Assembly (NCBI GenBank): GCA_949358305.1
Contig: OX442319.1
Span: 11,966,001 to 12,030,000, forward strand
Direction of reading: 5' to 3'
Length of the DNA stretch: 64,000 nt
Origin: Strigamia acuminata
Taxonomy: Eukaryota > Arthropoda > Chilopoda > Geophilomorpha > Linotaeniidae
Notes under the pieces: generated by a model
What the model saw: only the letters and a program-made list of their open reading frames with translations
The model's database searches: none
Told to the model about the DNA's origin: nothing
Program-made: the position numbers and the translations under genes
Shown here: one piece after another, positions 36,801 to 49,400 of the stretch
How the letters are laid out: each line of letters opens with the position of its first letter
Position numbering within the stretch: the stretch's first letter is position 1

Positions 36801-37895
36801 GAGAAAAAAATTCCATTTTAGAGAAAAAATTAAAATTTAGAAGAAAAAATTAAATTTTAGAGAGAAAAATTAAATTTTAGAGTAAAAATTAAATTTTAGA
36901 GAAAAAAAATCAAATTTTACAGAAAAAAAACAAATTTTACAGAAAAAAAATATATTTTACAGAAAAAATTGAAATTTTCCCCAAAGAATTGAATTTTTCT
37001 CCAAAAACTTGAAATTTTCCCCAAAAAATTAAAAATTTACCAAAAAAATTTAAAATTTTCCCCAAAAAATTTAAAATTTTCCCCAAAAAATTTAAAATTT
37101 TCCCCAAAAAATTAAAAATTTACCAAAAAAATTGAAAATTTTCCCCAAAAAATTAAAAATTTACCAAAAAAATTGAAATTTTACCAGAAAAAAATAAAAA
37201 TTTACCAAGAAAAATTCAATTTTTGCCCGCCACTCACTTCCCACATCCCATTTCCACTTCCCCAATATCCACCGTCCACCAAACCTAACCATTTCATCCA
37301 ACAACAAACACAACCATCGACACAACACAAATACACCTGGCAACCCCAAATCTAATAGGGATCTCTACAGGTTACCTGTAATAATCCCAGGAGCCTGGTT
37401 CGAGGAATGCAGAATAACTTCTCTCGAAACCCAGGTGGGGACTTCTCCTACGAGCCCAGTCAAAAACAGCGATAAATCATGGGAAAACAACATTGTCATT
37501 ATCTCAATCTCAACGCAAAGGGTTATTAACGCATCCCGCATCGAGCGAGGGAACATCCGTAAATGACGTCATCTGAAAATCACATCGTCTTAATCGATCA
37601 ATTACCTGTCTCTTTCGACACATGCGAATTCGTCGGGCAGATTTGTCGTAACGATGGTCGGTTGAGGACTGTTTGCTCGTTTTGACGTCGACGATTGGTC
37701 TCTGTGGTCGGCTTTCTTTTGCACCTCGACGTCGTCCGCGACGACGCCATTCCGTTCCGTTTTCTCGACGGCTACTCGGGTTTTCAGAATCGCCAGTTTG
37801 GTGTCTCTGTAACTGCCGTCTAGTGAAATGTTTGACAGGAATGTAAGTGCGGCCACCCGGCGTCGAGATCTTCTGCGCTTCATCACGCTCGCCAT
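30826..37895 (-). CDS. CABLES: CABLES (Cdk5 and Abl enzyme substrate), cyclin-box protein, 9 coding exons
   Basis: Coding exons: 37895-37606, 36471-36377, 36307-36202, 35022-34987, 33931-33805, 33747-33388, 32902-32759, 32704-32642, 31071-30826. All junction phases agree and give 488 codons plus stop; vertebrate CABLES2 is about 480. Diagnostic blocks: N-terminal [124 protein letters not shown]; final [11 protein letters not shown]. The family links Cdk5/Cdk2 with Abl or Wee1 kinases. The C-terminal part (about residues 340-480) is the cyclin-like fold. The three exons before 33931-33805 are Ser/Arg-rich and weakly conserved, so their splice sites are less sure, especially donor GTTTGT after 36202. 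Two introns are very short (54 nt between 32759 and 32704). The ATG at 37895 is the first in frame before the conserved block. Confidence 0.92.
31156..31649. mobile_element. Inverted-repeat element (MITE) in CABLES intron
   Basis: The left arm begins TGTTCACACCAAGG and continues through ATCTATACTC, TTGCACTCAAAAA and CCCATTGGTCGAGCCAGTTT. The right arm carries the reverse complement and ends TTGGTGTGAACA. Arms are about 95-100 bp with a spacer of about 290 bp and no coding capacity. It lies in the intron between 32642 and 31071. A related word, GCTCGACCAATGGGAG, occurs near 62680. Confidence 0.75.
31980..32380. mobile_element. Second inverted-repeat element in the same CABLES intron
   Basis: The arm TTTTTCCTATTGGCCGAGCC (31999-32018) pairs with GGCTTGGTCAATAGGAAAAA (32342-32361), and the similarity extends to about 30 bp. 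It is distantly like 31156-31649. Exact ends not determined. Confidence 0.55.
32398..32593. mobile_element. 196-bp TA-flanked MITE
   Basis: The ends TACCGTATAACCTCGGGTAT and ATACCCGAGGTTATACGGTA are reverse complements. TA at both ends suggests a Tc1/mariner-type insertion. It lies within a CABLES intron. Confidence 0.8.
33050..33310. repeat. 20-bp AT-rich satellite in CABLES intron
   Basis: Units GAAATTTGTACGTAAAAATA and then AAAAATCGAATTTTTAAGC, about 20 bp each, about 12 in all. Confidence 0.75.
34150..34605. repeat. 21-bp satellite (GAATTTCGTCAAATTTTTGAT)
   Basis: About 11 near-identical 21-bp units (34190-34415) followed by about eight decayed units. Because 21 is a multiple of three and the unit has no stops, open frames run on both strands. 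They are not genes. CABLES intron. Confidence 0.92.
35551..35848. mobile_element. 298-bp TA-flanked MITE
   Basis: The ends TACCGTACTGCCTCGTTTAA and TTAAACGAGGCGGTACGGTA are inverted repeats (one mismatch). No coding capacity. It lies in the CABLES intron between 36202 and 35022. Confidence 0.8.
36710..37215. repeat. ~20-bp satellites (TTTTAGAGAAAAAAATTAAA and TTTTCCCCAAAAAATTTAAA)
   Basis: Two adjoining blocks of about 19-21 bp units in the first CABLES intron, with a switch in unit sequence near 36965. Confidence 0.85.
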
Positions 37896-39088
37896 GTTGC
37901 TTGTTTATTTTCGTATTTGGTTCCGGGTTAAGATCCCGGATCACCCGGATCATCCGGAACAGATTTGTCGTTTTATTAAATCGTGTTTAGAAGTTAATTG
38001 TTGAATTTAATCGTTAAATTAACTATTTTTTTTAAAAAAATTCTGCAAATTTCGGGTAATTTTTGGGTTTTAACGAAATTTCCACGGATTGTTAACAATA
38101 TGTTAATTATTAACCTTCCCGCTAGAGGGGGCGACAAACTAATAAAAAAAGAAAATTTTCTAGAATTTTTATTTTTATTGTATTAAAACAATTTATTTAA
38201 CATTTTATTTTTTTATCAATATTATTTTACTCTTTTATTTTTTTGAACAAGCTAATTTAATTTAGAATGCTAATTTCATTTAGGTATTTGCGTTTCAGGT
38301 TTTCAGTAAACCGAGAAAAGCATCACGGGATTCATATGTCAAGAGCGATTGCGTCATTCAGACAATGGAGAAAACGTTTTTCCGAGATGCAGACTTCGGT
38401 ACTGCTGCTAATTACCTCGAATCTTCGAAGTATTTAGCCATCCATCTATATTAATATGAAAATCGAATATCTGGCATGTTAAGTAAGGGATTGCTCTACA
38501 AAACTCAATGAGTGGTGAACTGTTTCTATAATATTTTCAGTTCTTCGTATTTGTATTATAAGACCGCATCAACGAATGCTTGTGGCATTTACATTTATTC
38601 AGAACAAATTTGTATTGTAAGACCGCATCAATGGCATTTACATGTGCTTAGAAAATTTGTCCGCCATTTTTACTACTGAAGTGCCGTTGACAAAACAATT
38701 TATTTGCATTTAATATGAAATGTAGCCAAGATGGCACCTTAAGAGCAGTTGAGCTGTTCACTGCGATTCTTTTCATGATACTCCTTTGATCGTGCAGTCG
38801 ACAATGCATTAGAATTTGTAGCTACTGACTTGCTTAATCGGTTACTAAGCTTATGCACATCACTGCAGAGTTGGTGGAAGGAAAACTGACGGTAGATGTA
38901 ATTTAATTGAAAAAAAAATGTTTTTTTTTGGTGTTGTGAGTAAAAATTGCATCACAATTCAAACCAAACATTGGCGAATAGATGAATTTATTCTGGTGAG
39001 TTGGTGTAGGGCAGTAGCGTGGCAAGACATCAATGAGCTCGTGTGCAAGTTGGAATTTTTTAGTGAAAACTTGTAGTGGCAATACTTC
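37896..39088. other. Upstream region of CABLES
   Basis: Expected to hold the CABLES promoter. GC content is raised close to the start (37896-37950) and AT-rich beyond. No TATA box was evident and no other gene was recognised. Confidence 0.4.
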
Positions 39089-39089
39089 A

Positions 39090-39300
39090 AAACAAAAAAT
39101 TAAATTTTAAAGAAAAATAATTAATTTTAAAGAGAAAAAATTAAATTTTAAAGAAAAATAATTAATTTTAAAGAGAAAAAATTAAATTTTAAAGAAAAAT
39201 AATTAATTTTAAAGAGAAAAAATTAAATTTTAAAGAAAAATAATTAATTTTAAAGAGAAAAAATTAAATTTTAAAGAAAAAATTAAATTTTAGAGAAAAA
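39090..39300. repeat. 40-bp AT satellite
   Basis: Five near-perfect units of TTAAAGAAAAATAATTAATT plus TTAAAGAGAAAAAATTAAAT, followed by a CTAG microsatellite at 39301-39318. Confidence 0.85.
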
Positions 39301-39897
39301 AGCTAGCTAGCTAGCTAGAATTTTCAGCATCTAAAAGCCTAAAAAAGTCACTTTCCGTCCTTCATGAAGGTCTGCAGCTGGTATACACCTGACGGACACA
39401 ATTCCTACACATTGTACATAATTACATAAATAAGATAAATTCTAACGCAGAAAAATTTTAAAAATGCTTTTATGCTGGTATTTTACCTATGCATTCATCT
39501 AGAAACATTTTCAAGTTCAGTTGCAAAGAATTTAGCTTTGCACTCAATTTCAACATTTTAAACAATAAAAATCTTAAAAAATACGGAGTAATTCTTTTTG
39601 CAATGTGGACAGAACATTTGACAGACCTTTGTCAGCTGTAATCATGTCATCAATAATCACTGTTTATAAATAAATAAAATATATCAATCAGAGCACTAGC
39701 AAGTGTATAGGGTCCGCAGTCTTGAAATGTGGGACTGGTATAAACTCAGCTGGGGTTAGGTCGAAGAAACATTGTGTTGTTACTACTTGTTAGGTAGAAG
39801 GCTTTTGGAAGACTTCTGATGGTTCCTTGGACGTGGGAGTATCTTCAGTTTTAGTAGCTGGTATTTCGTTATGGATTTCTACCATTGGAAGTAAACC

Positions 39898-40325
39898 TAC
39901 CGTATTACCCCGCTTATTGCCGCATGTCGGTGTAGTGCGAGTATTACCGGCATGCCGATATACCCCGTTTCGAACGGCAAGCTGATGTAAGTGAGCACAC
40001 TTTTTTTTAAATTTTGAGCCAAAAACATGCTTAAAACACATTTAGATGTTCTGGATCTACAAAATTGGCCTAAATATCTATAAATTTTCCCAAAAATTTA
40101 ATAGTAATCTTTAGAATATCCAGAAAACTTAAATTTCAGGCCCAAATTTTAACAAAATTATTCATCTGGGCTATTTTAAACAAAAAAACAAAAAAAAACA
40201 GTTTTTTCACTTATACCAGCATGTTTCGCTTTATACCCGCATGCCGCAGAATAGACTTTTTGAGCGAGGTTTGAAAAAGATGATAAACCCATGACCAACA
40301 GCATGCCACGATAAGCGGTTGTTCG
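39898..40325. mobile_element. Possible decayed MITE
   Basis: The left end TACCGTATTACCCCGCTTAT is partly mirrored by GATAAGCGGTTGTTCGAGC at the right end, with repeated GCATGCCG/ATGTCGG words inside. The match is imperfect. Confidence 0.35.
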
Positions 40326-40883
40326 AGCTTAATTCTTGTCAATAACAAGTACCAGACATGTTCTTCTGATCGTTCATGGTAAAAGATCATACAATGGCAG
40401 TGATCTCTGGTTTAATTGGGGGTTCAGTGTGCCAGTCCTTGTGCTATCTGCAAAGAGATTTGTTTGACCACTAAACTGCCATAAGAAAATAGTAATCTAC
40501 TTCGGCTGGTAGTAGTTGAGTCAGCTTTAAACCTAGTGGTTTAATAGAGGGGGCTAAGGTGATTACTTTAGTGTTATCCTCCACTTCTGGTTTAATATCT
40601 TCTGTCTGCGTGGAGATAGAGCACATTTGGGGCACGTTGCCCAGATTCTGGGTTCTGGTGGAAATAAGCCTTTCACGAGGAACGGGAGGAGGTTTGGGTT
40701 CTAGGGTTGGTTCTCATTGCTCTTTTTTTGTCCCCAGATAATTGGCATAAGATGCCAAATGACATCCGGACCCTGAACCGAACATCCATCCGACTCCCAC
40801 ACAAAACGGGCAAGATATCTCGTTTTTCTTCAACGGAAGTTTGTCTTGAGGAATACCCAGGTCAGGTTTCATATGGCATATAG

Positions 40884-41168
40884 CAGGGGTCGGCAAGTAA
40901 TTTTAAGTGGGGTCCGGATACTATCGAGGTCCAGAATAAAAACACTTAAAAACCTTACTAAAAACCTAAGAAAATACTTAAAAACCAAATAAATCCCCCA
41001 ATAAACACACACAACCCAAAAAATACCAATAAAACCTAAAGAACATGAAAAAAACACAAAAAACAAGAAGAAAAACACCAAAAAACCAAAGAAACCGAGG
41101 GAAACACGTCGTTAAAACGTCACCGCGGTCCAAGTTACGGACCGCGGGCCGGCAGTTGCCGACCGCTG
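40884..41168. mobile_element. hAT-type MITE with 8-bp target-site duplication
   Basis: The ends CAGGGGTCGGCAA and TTGCCGACCGCTG are inverted repeats of hAT type. The flanking octamer GCATATAG is duplicated exactly at 40876-40883 and 41169-41176. Length 285 bp, non-coding, in the CABLES to receptor spacer. Confidence 0.9.
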
Positions 41169-41176
41169 GCATATAG

Positions 41177-43402
41177 CATATGTCAAGCGCTAGAGCCGAT
41201 GGTGCATATGATACAGAGAATTATATAAGCTTCAGATAATTACAGATTGGGGAGCTGTGGCAATGATTCCAGCAGCTTGAACATCTAAAACTCAGAATGA
41301 ATTAAAGAATAAACCAAAAATCAAAAGAATACTTTTAGAAAAGTGACAATATGATTTAAGAAATTAAGGGATATAAAATTTTTGATAAAGGATTAAAATC
41401 ATGGAAAATGAATAGCGGTGGGGAAGGAGGGAGCTGAGTGGTGTAGGGAGTGGAGTGAGAGAGAGTTGTTCCTGAAGTCATATTTAACTTAAATGGTGGG
41501 GTAGAAGTGCCATGGTTAATTCCTAGCACGAACAAACAACTGCACATCACATCGCCAGATGGTGTTATACAGCAATATCTCCCTTTAAAAATTTCTCTTG
41601 CTAAGGGGTAATATCTAAAATTTTGGCACACAGTTTGTCGACGATCTGACTCATCATTGTTTTTAGATTCTTGCTCAAATCGGTGTGCAATGATGACCTG
41701 GAGTCTAATTTATAAATTATTTGTTCCTAGCATAATGCATTCCATGGTCATCACTCATCATCATATTTGAGATTTCTAAAATTTCATAAAAACTGATGAA
41801 AGTAATCTAAACTGTCATCAAATTTTCTTAATTAGCACGAAATTTTCAAAAGAGACATCTTTATTTGCTCGTAAAATCTGGTCGAAAATTTTTTATTTAA
41901 TTTTAATTATTTATTTTGTCGTTAGGCGGAGACCGGTCGGGACCAGACCATCATAAACTCACATTGTTAATGGCGGAGAAGGAGCAATGAGGCTTTGAAC
42001 CATGGTTGAACGATGCCAGATGCCAGTGCGCGGAATTTCTTCACTGGAAATCAATCCAGTTGAAACGGTAAAAGATGTTTTTATATTTCTTCTGTCATGA
42101 TTGATCCATACGAGTGCCACTAGTAGAAATTTCCTTCCTTTATTTCTTAAAACAATTCATCGCGGATTAGACATTAAACCTACAAACTGATTAAACTGAT
42201 ACTTGTTACTGTGCAACCGTTAAGTAAGGAGTACATATTATTATTCTAATTTCAGTTTAAATATCGTTTGTAACAGGTGATTCTCGTAGGTCAAATCCAT
42301 TCCGCGATGTTCGCAATACAAAGCGTGTGTTAATTGCACAATTGCGATGAATTGTGGTGTGTGTGTGTTTGTCGATAAGTAAAGTCACGATTGTTCATAA
42401 TAAATCATCCAATTGGTGCCGCTTCATCTCCACCTCTGTTTCCATTTATGTTTTCCTTGATGGTTTCAATAAGCTGGATTTGATCAGATCTGAGAAGATC
42501 CATCTTACAGTAATAAGTCAAGTAAGAATGATCTAAACTTGACGAATACAAGCTATTTATACTGAAGTAGCTGGAAGGTTTTAATTTTTCATTGGTTTTC
42601 AGCACCAAATTGCACGAAAATAATTTAACTGTGACGCTATTGATCACCTGATTAAATCTAGACAAATGGGATTTGTTCACACTTTGTTTATCTTTACAGG
42701 AAATAGTCTTAGCAAATCAGTCTCAATCCTTCCAAGTGTACCACGGATCAATTTAGTTCAAACAAAAATTTTATTGCAATTTTGGCTATTTTCTAACATT
42801 TTTGGTTTTAGTGCTACCGGTAGTTGTTAAGATATCCTAGTACAAAATAATTGCAGAAGGTCTAACTTTCGGCGCTACAGTGGTGGACAAGTGATAAAAT
42901 AGTAAAATCCAAAAGACTAATAAACAGTAAGAGACAAAGACAATATTACAGGATGAAAAGATATTAATTAATATATTATTGGACGGACAGTAATCGTCAG
43001 TTCAACCAAGATTTAATACTACGACAACTATAATATATGGAATTACAATCATCACAAAAAGTTTAAGAGCATCAGAATAACATCAAAATATCATCAGAAT
43101 ATGGACAAAAGAGAAAAACAACCGTAATAATAGCTTCAGTAATTAAGCACACAGTATAACACAGCATAACTTATACAGTAGAACAGTATTATGCATCAAA
43201 ACAATACATCCAATTGTAAAGTCAGTTTAACAACATTTGCAAATTTACAGAAGTGATACACATCTAAACTTAGATAGTTCTAAAATACAGAAATCTCAAT
43301 TTCATAGAATGATTTAACATTGTTGGGTGTGGCTACATGTTTATAGAGATTAAATTTAAGTGCTACTTGCATGCGGACGGATGTTTGTAGCGCGGGCTGG
43401 CT
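41177..43402. other. Spacer downstream of the glutamate receptor-like gene
   Basis: Mostly unique AT-rich sequence. No coding region, RNA gene or clear repeat was recognised. Confidence 0.4.
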
Positions 43403-46400
43403 CTAAGTATCAGCGCCCCGTACGATTTTTATGTGCAAACTAAAATCAGTGTTTTCTGTTTGCTGGATGCGTCTCGCACGTTTTGGGGCTTTGTAGAGTT
43501 GCAATGCTTGCCTCGATTGTGTCTTCAGCCAGCCCTGATAACGCGCATAAACTAATTCTACGAGCAATGCCACCACTGAGATCAGAACGCCTACAACGAT
43601 GACCAGAAAAGCTGTAACCACGTGATACATAGAGATTGGTTTCTCTATCTGATCATTTCTGCCACAGTTTGTTGTTTCAAGTTTAAGGTTTAGTTCAAGC
43701 ATTTCTTTGTTGGCTATTTTGGCTAAAATTCCACTTTCTTTTAACTTGAGAATTCTGAAATAATATAAAAATAATTTTTCAGTAAATTTAAGTCCAATTT
43801 CTGAGACTAAATTTCTCTGCATCTTCATGACTCTGCCTGTTGAAAGTAAGACTTCTCCAACTAATTATGACTGTTGCCGGTTGTAGACTTATAGGATATT
43901 AAATACGAAACCTCGGGCTAGAAACAGTATCTATCCAAAATGAGATCCCCATTGTTCTCTGAATGCTGGAATATAAGTTTACGCGTATCATACTTACTTC
44001 TGATTAATAATCTCTACATGCTTTGATCCTCGTAAGAATTTGAAGTATGACGCATTGTGTATAGGAATTCTTTTAGTACTGAACATGCAAGAATTAACTT
44101 CTTTTTTTCCAAATGGAATGCCCAGTAAATGTTGGTATCTACCAATATAAGCATTGTTTCCAGACAACAGCAGTTGTTTAATTTTGGAGTTAGTAGAAAC
44201 ACATCCTTTATTAACGCTTTTTTCCATACGTTCCTGTATTTTCGCCTTAAGATTTGTGTCTGTTCTTTTCTGAAATTTAAAATGGAATATTTTACTACAC
44301 TAAATAATCGCGAGATGAATTTTACTCCTTTCAACAATCGGTAATGAGATTACCATAATGTCATTGTATATAAAGTTTTCTCCTTTAGCAAACAAGTTGA
44401 CTTTGTCATTTAACCCTTCCAACCCGAAAGAATTGGCTTCCCATCTCTCCCTAAGATGGGCATTATATGACCCAGATTCTGCGCATGCGCAAAATCCGGG
44501 TCTTAAAGATTTCCGAAGGAATTTGGCCAACACGTGTGTTTTTGACAACAACAAAGATGGCCGCCGCGACACCTGGTGGCAATGGTTGACATTAGCGGAG
44601 CCTGCTGATGATCATGATTTATGTCCTTTGAACTCCTAAGATGGGTCTTTTTTGACCCAGTTAAACTTTGAGTTCAAATTATAGAAAAACTTAAAAAATT
44701 AAAAAAGTTTCAACTGTGGTATAGTGTCTAGTGATGTTTCAAAGGAATAGTCAGCAAAAATCAGAGAGAAAAAAAAATTATTTCTTATAAAAATAATGAT
44801 TTTTTTAAAACAGGGTCACAAAATGACCCATCTCAGGGTTGGAAGGGTTAATAGTAATTCGTGAATGTCGTTGTATTGATCTCGAGTTGGAGCGACAGTC
44901 AATGACGTGTATAATACAGCACCGTAACACATAGAGATAAACATCACAAAGATATTTTTTGTTTGAGTTGCTATAGAAACTGAAAGAAAAAAGTTTAGAC
45001 GTTTACTTGGCGATTTTCAAAAATTCTCTCTAAGAACCTCACTGACGTAATGACTAATAGCTAACCTGGTACAATTGCTATGAATATCACCAGTAACTAA
45101 TACTCCCAATTCTGTTTTTACGGACTTTTTCTCCTATTTTGATTTAACACGATCTAGAAAAATTTTCGTTTCTGTTTTTATCTCTATAAATTATTGATGG
45201 ACTAATTTTACTGGGTTTGGTACAAAAAAAAATGAATCCGGCACTATTTTTTCAGCACTGTTTTTGTTTAATTTCAGCACTAATGTGTAAAATGATTTTA
45301 TGATGGTTTTCTTACGTTTTCTGAACGTTTTGTAACGTTTTCCGAACGCTTTTGCTACATTTTTGCAACGTGACGACCAATAGAGTAGATATTGCCCTTT
45401 TAAAATCCCAATGTGATATAAATTTCGAGAATAAATTTTAACTGTTAACCCTCAGATGGACAACCCTATACCTATTTGGGTGCCAACACTCTTCTTGAAA
45501 TAAAAACTTTTTTTTGGTTTAATATAATTTTCTGAAAATTTTTGACTTTGTTCACACGATTTTGGAGTGTTCTGTACGTTATTTATTTATTTATTCACCT
45601 TTAAAAATTCTGCCCCTTAGAAATCCCAGCTTAAATTTAAGTTGGCTTCTTCCAATCATATAAAAGCGCTTCTACTTAGTGCTTCCCATTTTCACCAGCA
45701 GACACCGTATGGCGCTAGTAATCCAACACAAGTGATTAGGCGTTTCGATTACGTTTCCATTTCTTTCCAATTTTGTTCCAATTCCGTTTCAATTCCATTC
45801 CAAATTCGTTCTCACTACTATGTATATAAACAGAACAAAACAATTGATATTTTTAACCAAACCGAAGCATGGGGAGACCAAAAACAGTAGCGCCAAGTGC
45901 AACAATTTTTCGCACTACCCTAAAGCGCTTCAGCTACGGGCCTTTTTTATTTAATTTTTTTGCACTCAAATAGGTAGTACATTGTGGGCACCAAAGCGTC
46001 GTCTTTGGAGAGGGTTAATTCCTACGAAATATTTATGGAATTTTCCTTGTTTGTTGCCAAATGATCGGGAACCAATCACCTATTTCTCCAGATACAATCT
46101 CTTTTCAAACATTTCTTTTTCTTTTCTGGAACCTATCTACAGTGTAAAACAGAATTGGGTGAACTAGTCAATGGCAATCAGTGGATTCTTTCGAGTGAAA
46201 TTTGTTATCCGTTGTAATTACCTGACAGAGCATGTCTGTTTGTTTCTTTCTTCTTCTTCTTTGAAAGATTTAAAGACAAAGTAATGAGCAAATATGTAGT
46301 GAATATAATGAGCCATAGAAGTAGTGGAAATGGGTTTAGAAATGTCATCCACAAATATTTTGTTACATCGGTGTCTTTTTTAATCATAAAACCCCACGTG

Positions 46401-49400
46401 TCCTTCTTCGTTGGAAAAACGGCGTATTCCTTTTTTATAAGATCAGACGAAAAAGCTCCAGATGTCCCTCGACACATATCATTTTGCTAATAAAATGATT
46501 AGAATGTACAAGTATAAGAAAAAATAAACCTACAATAAACGTGTTTTTTTTTTTTAATTTAGTTTATCATATTTCTCAAATAACATAAACTACCTTAATG
46601 TAAGTTTGGTTAAATACGTCGTTGTATCGTCGTATTAACGATAGGTTAGACCGAAGTACCGACGACACTTAGTACCGAAAACGTAAATGAGCTAAAACAC
46701 GATTTCTGGGGTCCGAATTTGATTATTTAGGGACGGAAATAGATCGACAAACATTTTCTTGTTCCAGATAATCTAAATGGGTAATCCACATTGTGGTGAC
46801 CCTGGTTTTAAGTCGCCTAAAACCATTGTCTTCACTTAAATAATTAGATAATTATTTATTTAATATGGCAGCGGAAATCCCCCAGGCACACTTTACCCTC
46901 TTTTGGGCCAAAACATTACATCAGAGTGATGATGATGATGTAATACATCCTGTATTGCACCAGAATCAGCACTCTGCGCATATTTTGTGCACCGGACCAG
47001 AGAGTGCATAAAAGCCCCAAATTTTGGCGGCAGACTCACTCTCGACCACATCACCAACAAGAACACAACTTCACTGCTTTGAAAAGGACCAAAAACCCGT
47101 AACTTCAAGTATTGATCGTGTTAGTTTGGTGAGTTGAGATTCATCTTTGCTGTTTCCACTGTATTATCGGTGGAACCAGCCTCATTTGCGCTTTGCGTGT
47201 AACCGCCATCGTCGGTTACCCGCACTTACACGAATCTCGGGTAACGCCCGAGAAAACCGCTCACTGTCGGTTATTGTGAGTCTCGTCTGACTTGTTCCGA
47301 GACTCATCGTTGCTGGCATAGCACCAACGTTTGCCCGTGAACCATCGTAGAAACTGTGGACTACCGTGAGCTTTCCTCCGGAGTCTACAGTTGAAACCAT
47401 CGAACGAGCGACGAAATCTGTCTTGACGAGTTTGCCTCGCCATTTTGGTGTACGTGACAAACTTCGTTTGTTACGCGCCCAAAATATTTCCTCTGTTTAG
47501 CGTGAGTTTCACCGCTCACGCTTTATTTCATTTCTGTCTTCTGTGTCCATTAATTATTAGTCATAATTAATATTATATTTCATTTAATCATTTGTATTTC
47601 CAAGAATAAAGTTTGTTTGTATTTTTATTTCAATTCAAACGGCAGTTTTTATTTCCTTAAAATTACCCCTAGACACTACTTTACAGGCACTAGAGTCTAA
47701 GTCCTATAAACAGCATCTCAATTGCGGATCGACCAGGTAAAAGGTAAGTATTTACAGGTCGAAAACCCGGAGTCGCAACAACATGTAACCTCATGTTTAC
47801 CAGGAAACTAATGCCAAGGTTATCCGGATAAATAAAATCTGAGTTTTAACTTATGTGGACAATTGAGTACATGTACACACGAAAATTGAAGCAGCAGAAT
47901 GAATACAAAATAAATCGTGTTAAAAATAAGCAAATGCGCTTATATTTTCGCAAATTTCTTATTATTTTACTTATATTAATGAGAAATAGGATAAGACAAA
48001 GTGTAAGCTGTGTGGTCCAGACATAATGTCTGACAAAACTGTCACATTTGAATTGTTCTACTTATAACTTTCAGATGAAGAAACCATTGCTTCTGAGAAT
48101 TTTTATCTCAACTCTTCCACCTTTAAGCCTAGTACTCATAACACCATTCCGTCCTTGGAATGGTAACAGGAATCAAAGTCTTAAGTTTCCTGCCAAGGGT
48201 GGTACTCATAAAAATATTGTTTAGACTCTGAATCACCCTTGCAAGTGGAAACGAATTGTTTCCGGCCCCGATGGTGCACGGAAAAATTTAATTGTTTCAG
48301 ACTCTGAATAAATTTTGTCTAACCAGGATTCCCTTGTTTTTGATCTAAAATTTGCAACTGGTCACAGCCGGTTGCAAACAAAGACACCCAACTACTACAA
48401 TTGAACACGTTGTTTGTTGAAGGTTAGTAGAATTATATTTTTGCCTGCATTTCAGACAAAATAAATGCTTTTTTAATTGCAAAAAGACCAAAACTGATTT
48501 TAAAATTATTTAAGTCAGAAAAGTCGGACACAGCTTCATTGCCATTGCCAGCCATTTGCAAAACAAGCAACAATGACTCACACAGTTTAAGAGTACGGAA
48601 ACTTTCTGGTGACAATTTCATGAGTACCACAAATTTATCAGACTCTGAATAATAAGAGGATAAAACATTCCGCTTGAAATGGTGCTGTTGAAAAATTAAG
48701 ACTAAAAATATTTAGACTCTGAAAGCGTATGAGTACTAGGCTTTAACCCTAGCAGCCCCAACCTAAAAAAAAATCCCTACTCACCCAACCCGGGTCATTT
48801 TTGACCCCAACAAAGATGGCCGCCGCAGCACATGGACACGTATAAGCGTCCAACTTCATTCCATTAATTTTATGTTTATTTCGATTCTGATTGTAGTTCT
48901 TTTGTTGTTTTTGGAGTTAGTGTGTTTAGATCATTAGAAATAGGGTTTGAAGATAAGGGTAAGTGGCAAAAATACCCCAGCACGGTATACCGTAATCACG
49001 GCCACAATACCGACGGTACCGATCCGGCGGCCATGCACAAATTCGTCCTTGCAACGTATCGAAAAAAACAAGTTTGGACCAAAAAATGACATTTTGGATT
49101 TAAAAATTGATATTTTGGACCAAACAAATGATAGTTTGGACCAAAAAATGACATTTTGGACCAAAAAAATTATGTTTTTAGCCCAAAATCGATGTTATTT
49201 ACCCAAAAATTTTTTTTTTAAATTATCAGTTCGTATATTTTTTTTATTGTTGCAAATGACGAAAAAGCAAAATACGAAAAAAATCAGAAAAAAATACATT
49301 TATTTTGATAGAAAAAAAAATAAAAAACCCTTTCTCGGGTCAAAATTGACCCTAGGTTGGGGCGGGGAGGGTTAAGCTACAAAATGTATTTCTAAAAAAA

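Noticed and set aside
47182-47460. Minus-strand 92-codon frame
   Set aside because: Lies wholly inside the solo LTR; no recognisable protein family.
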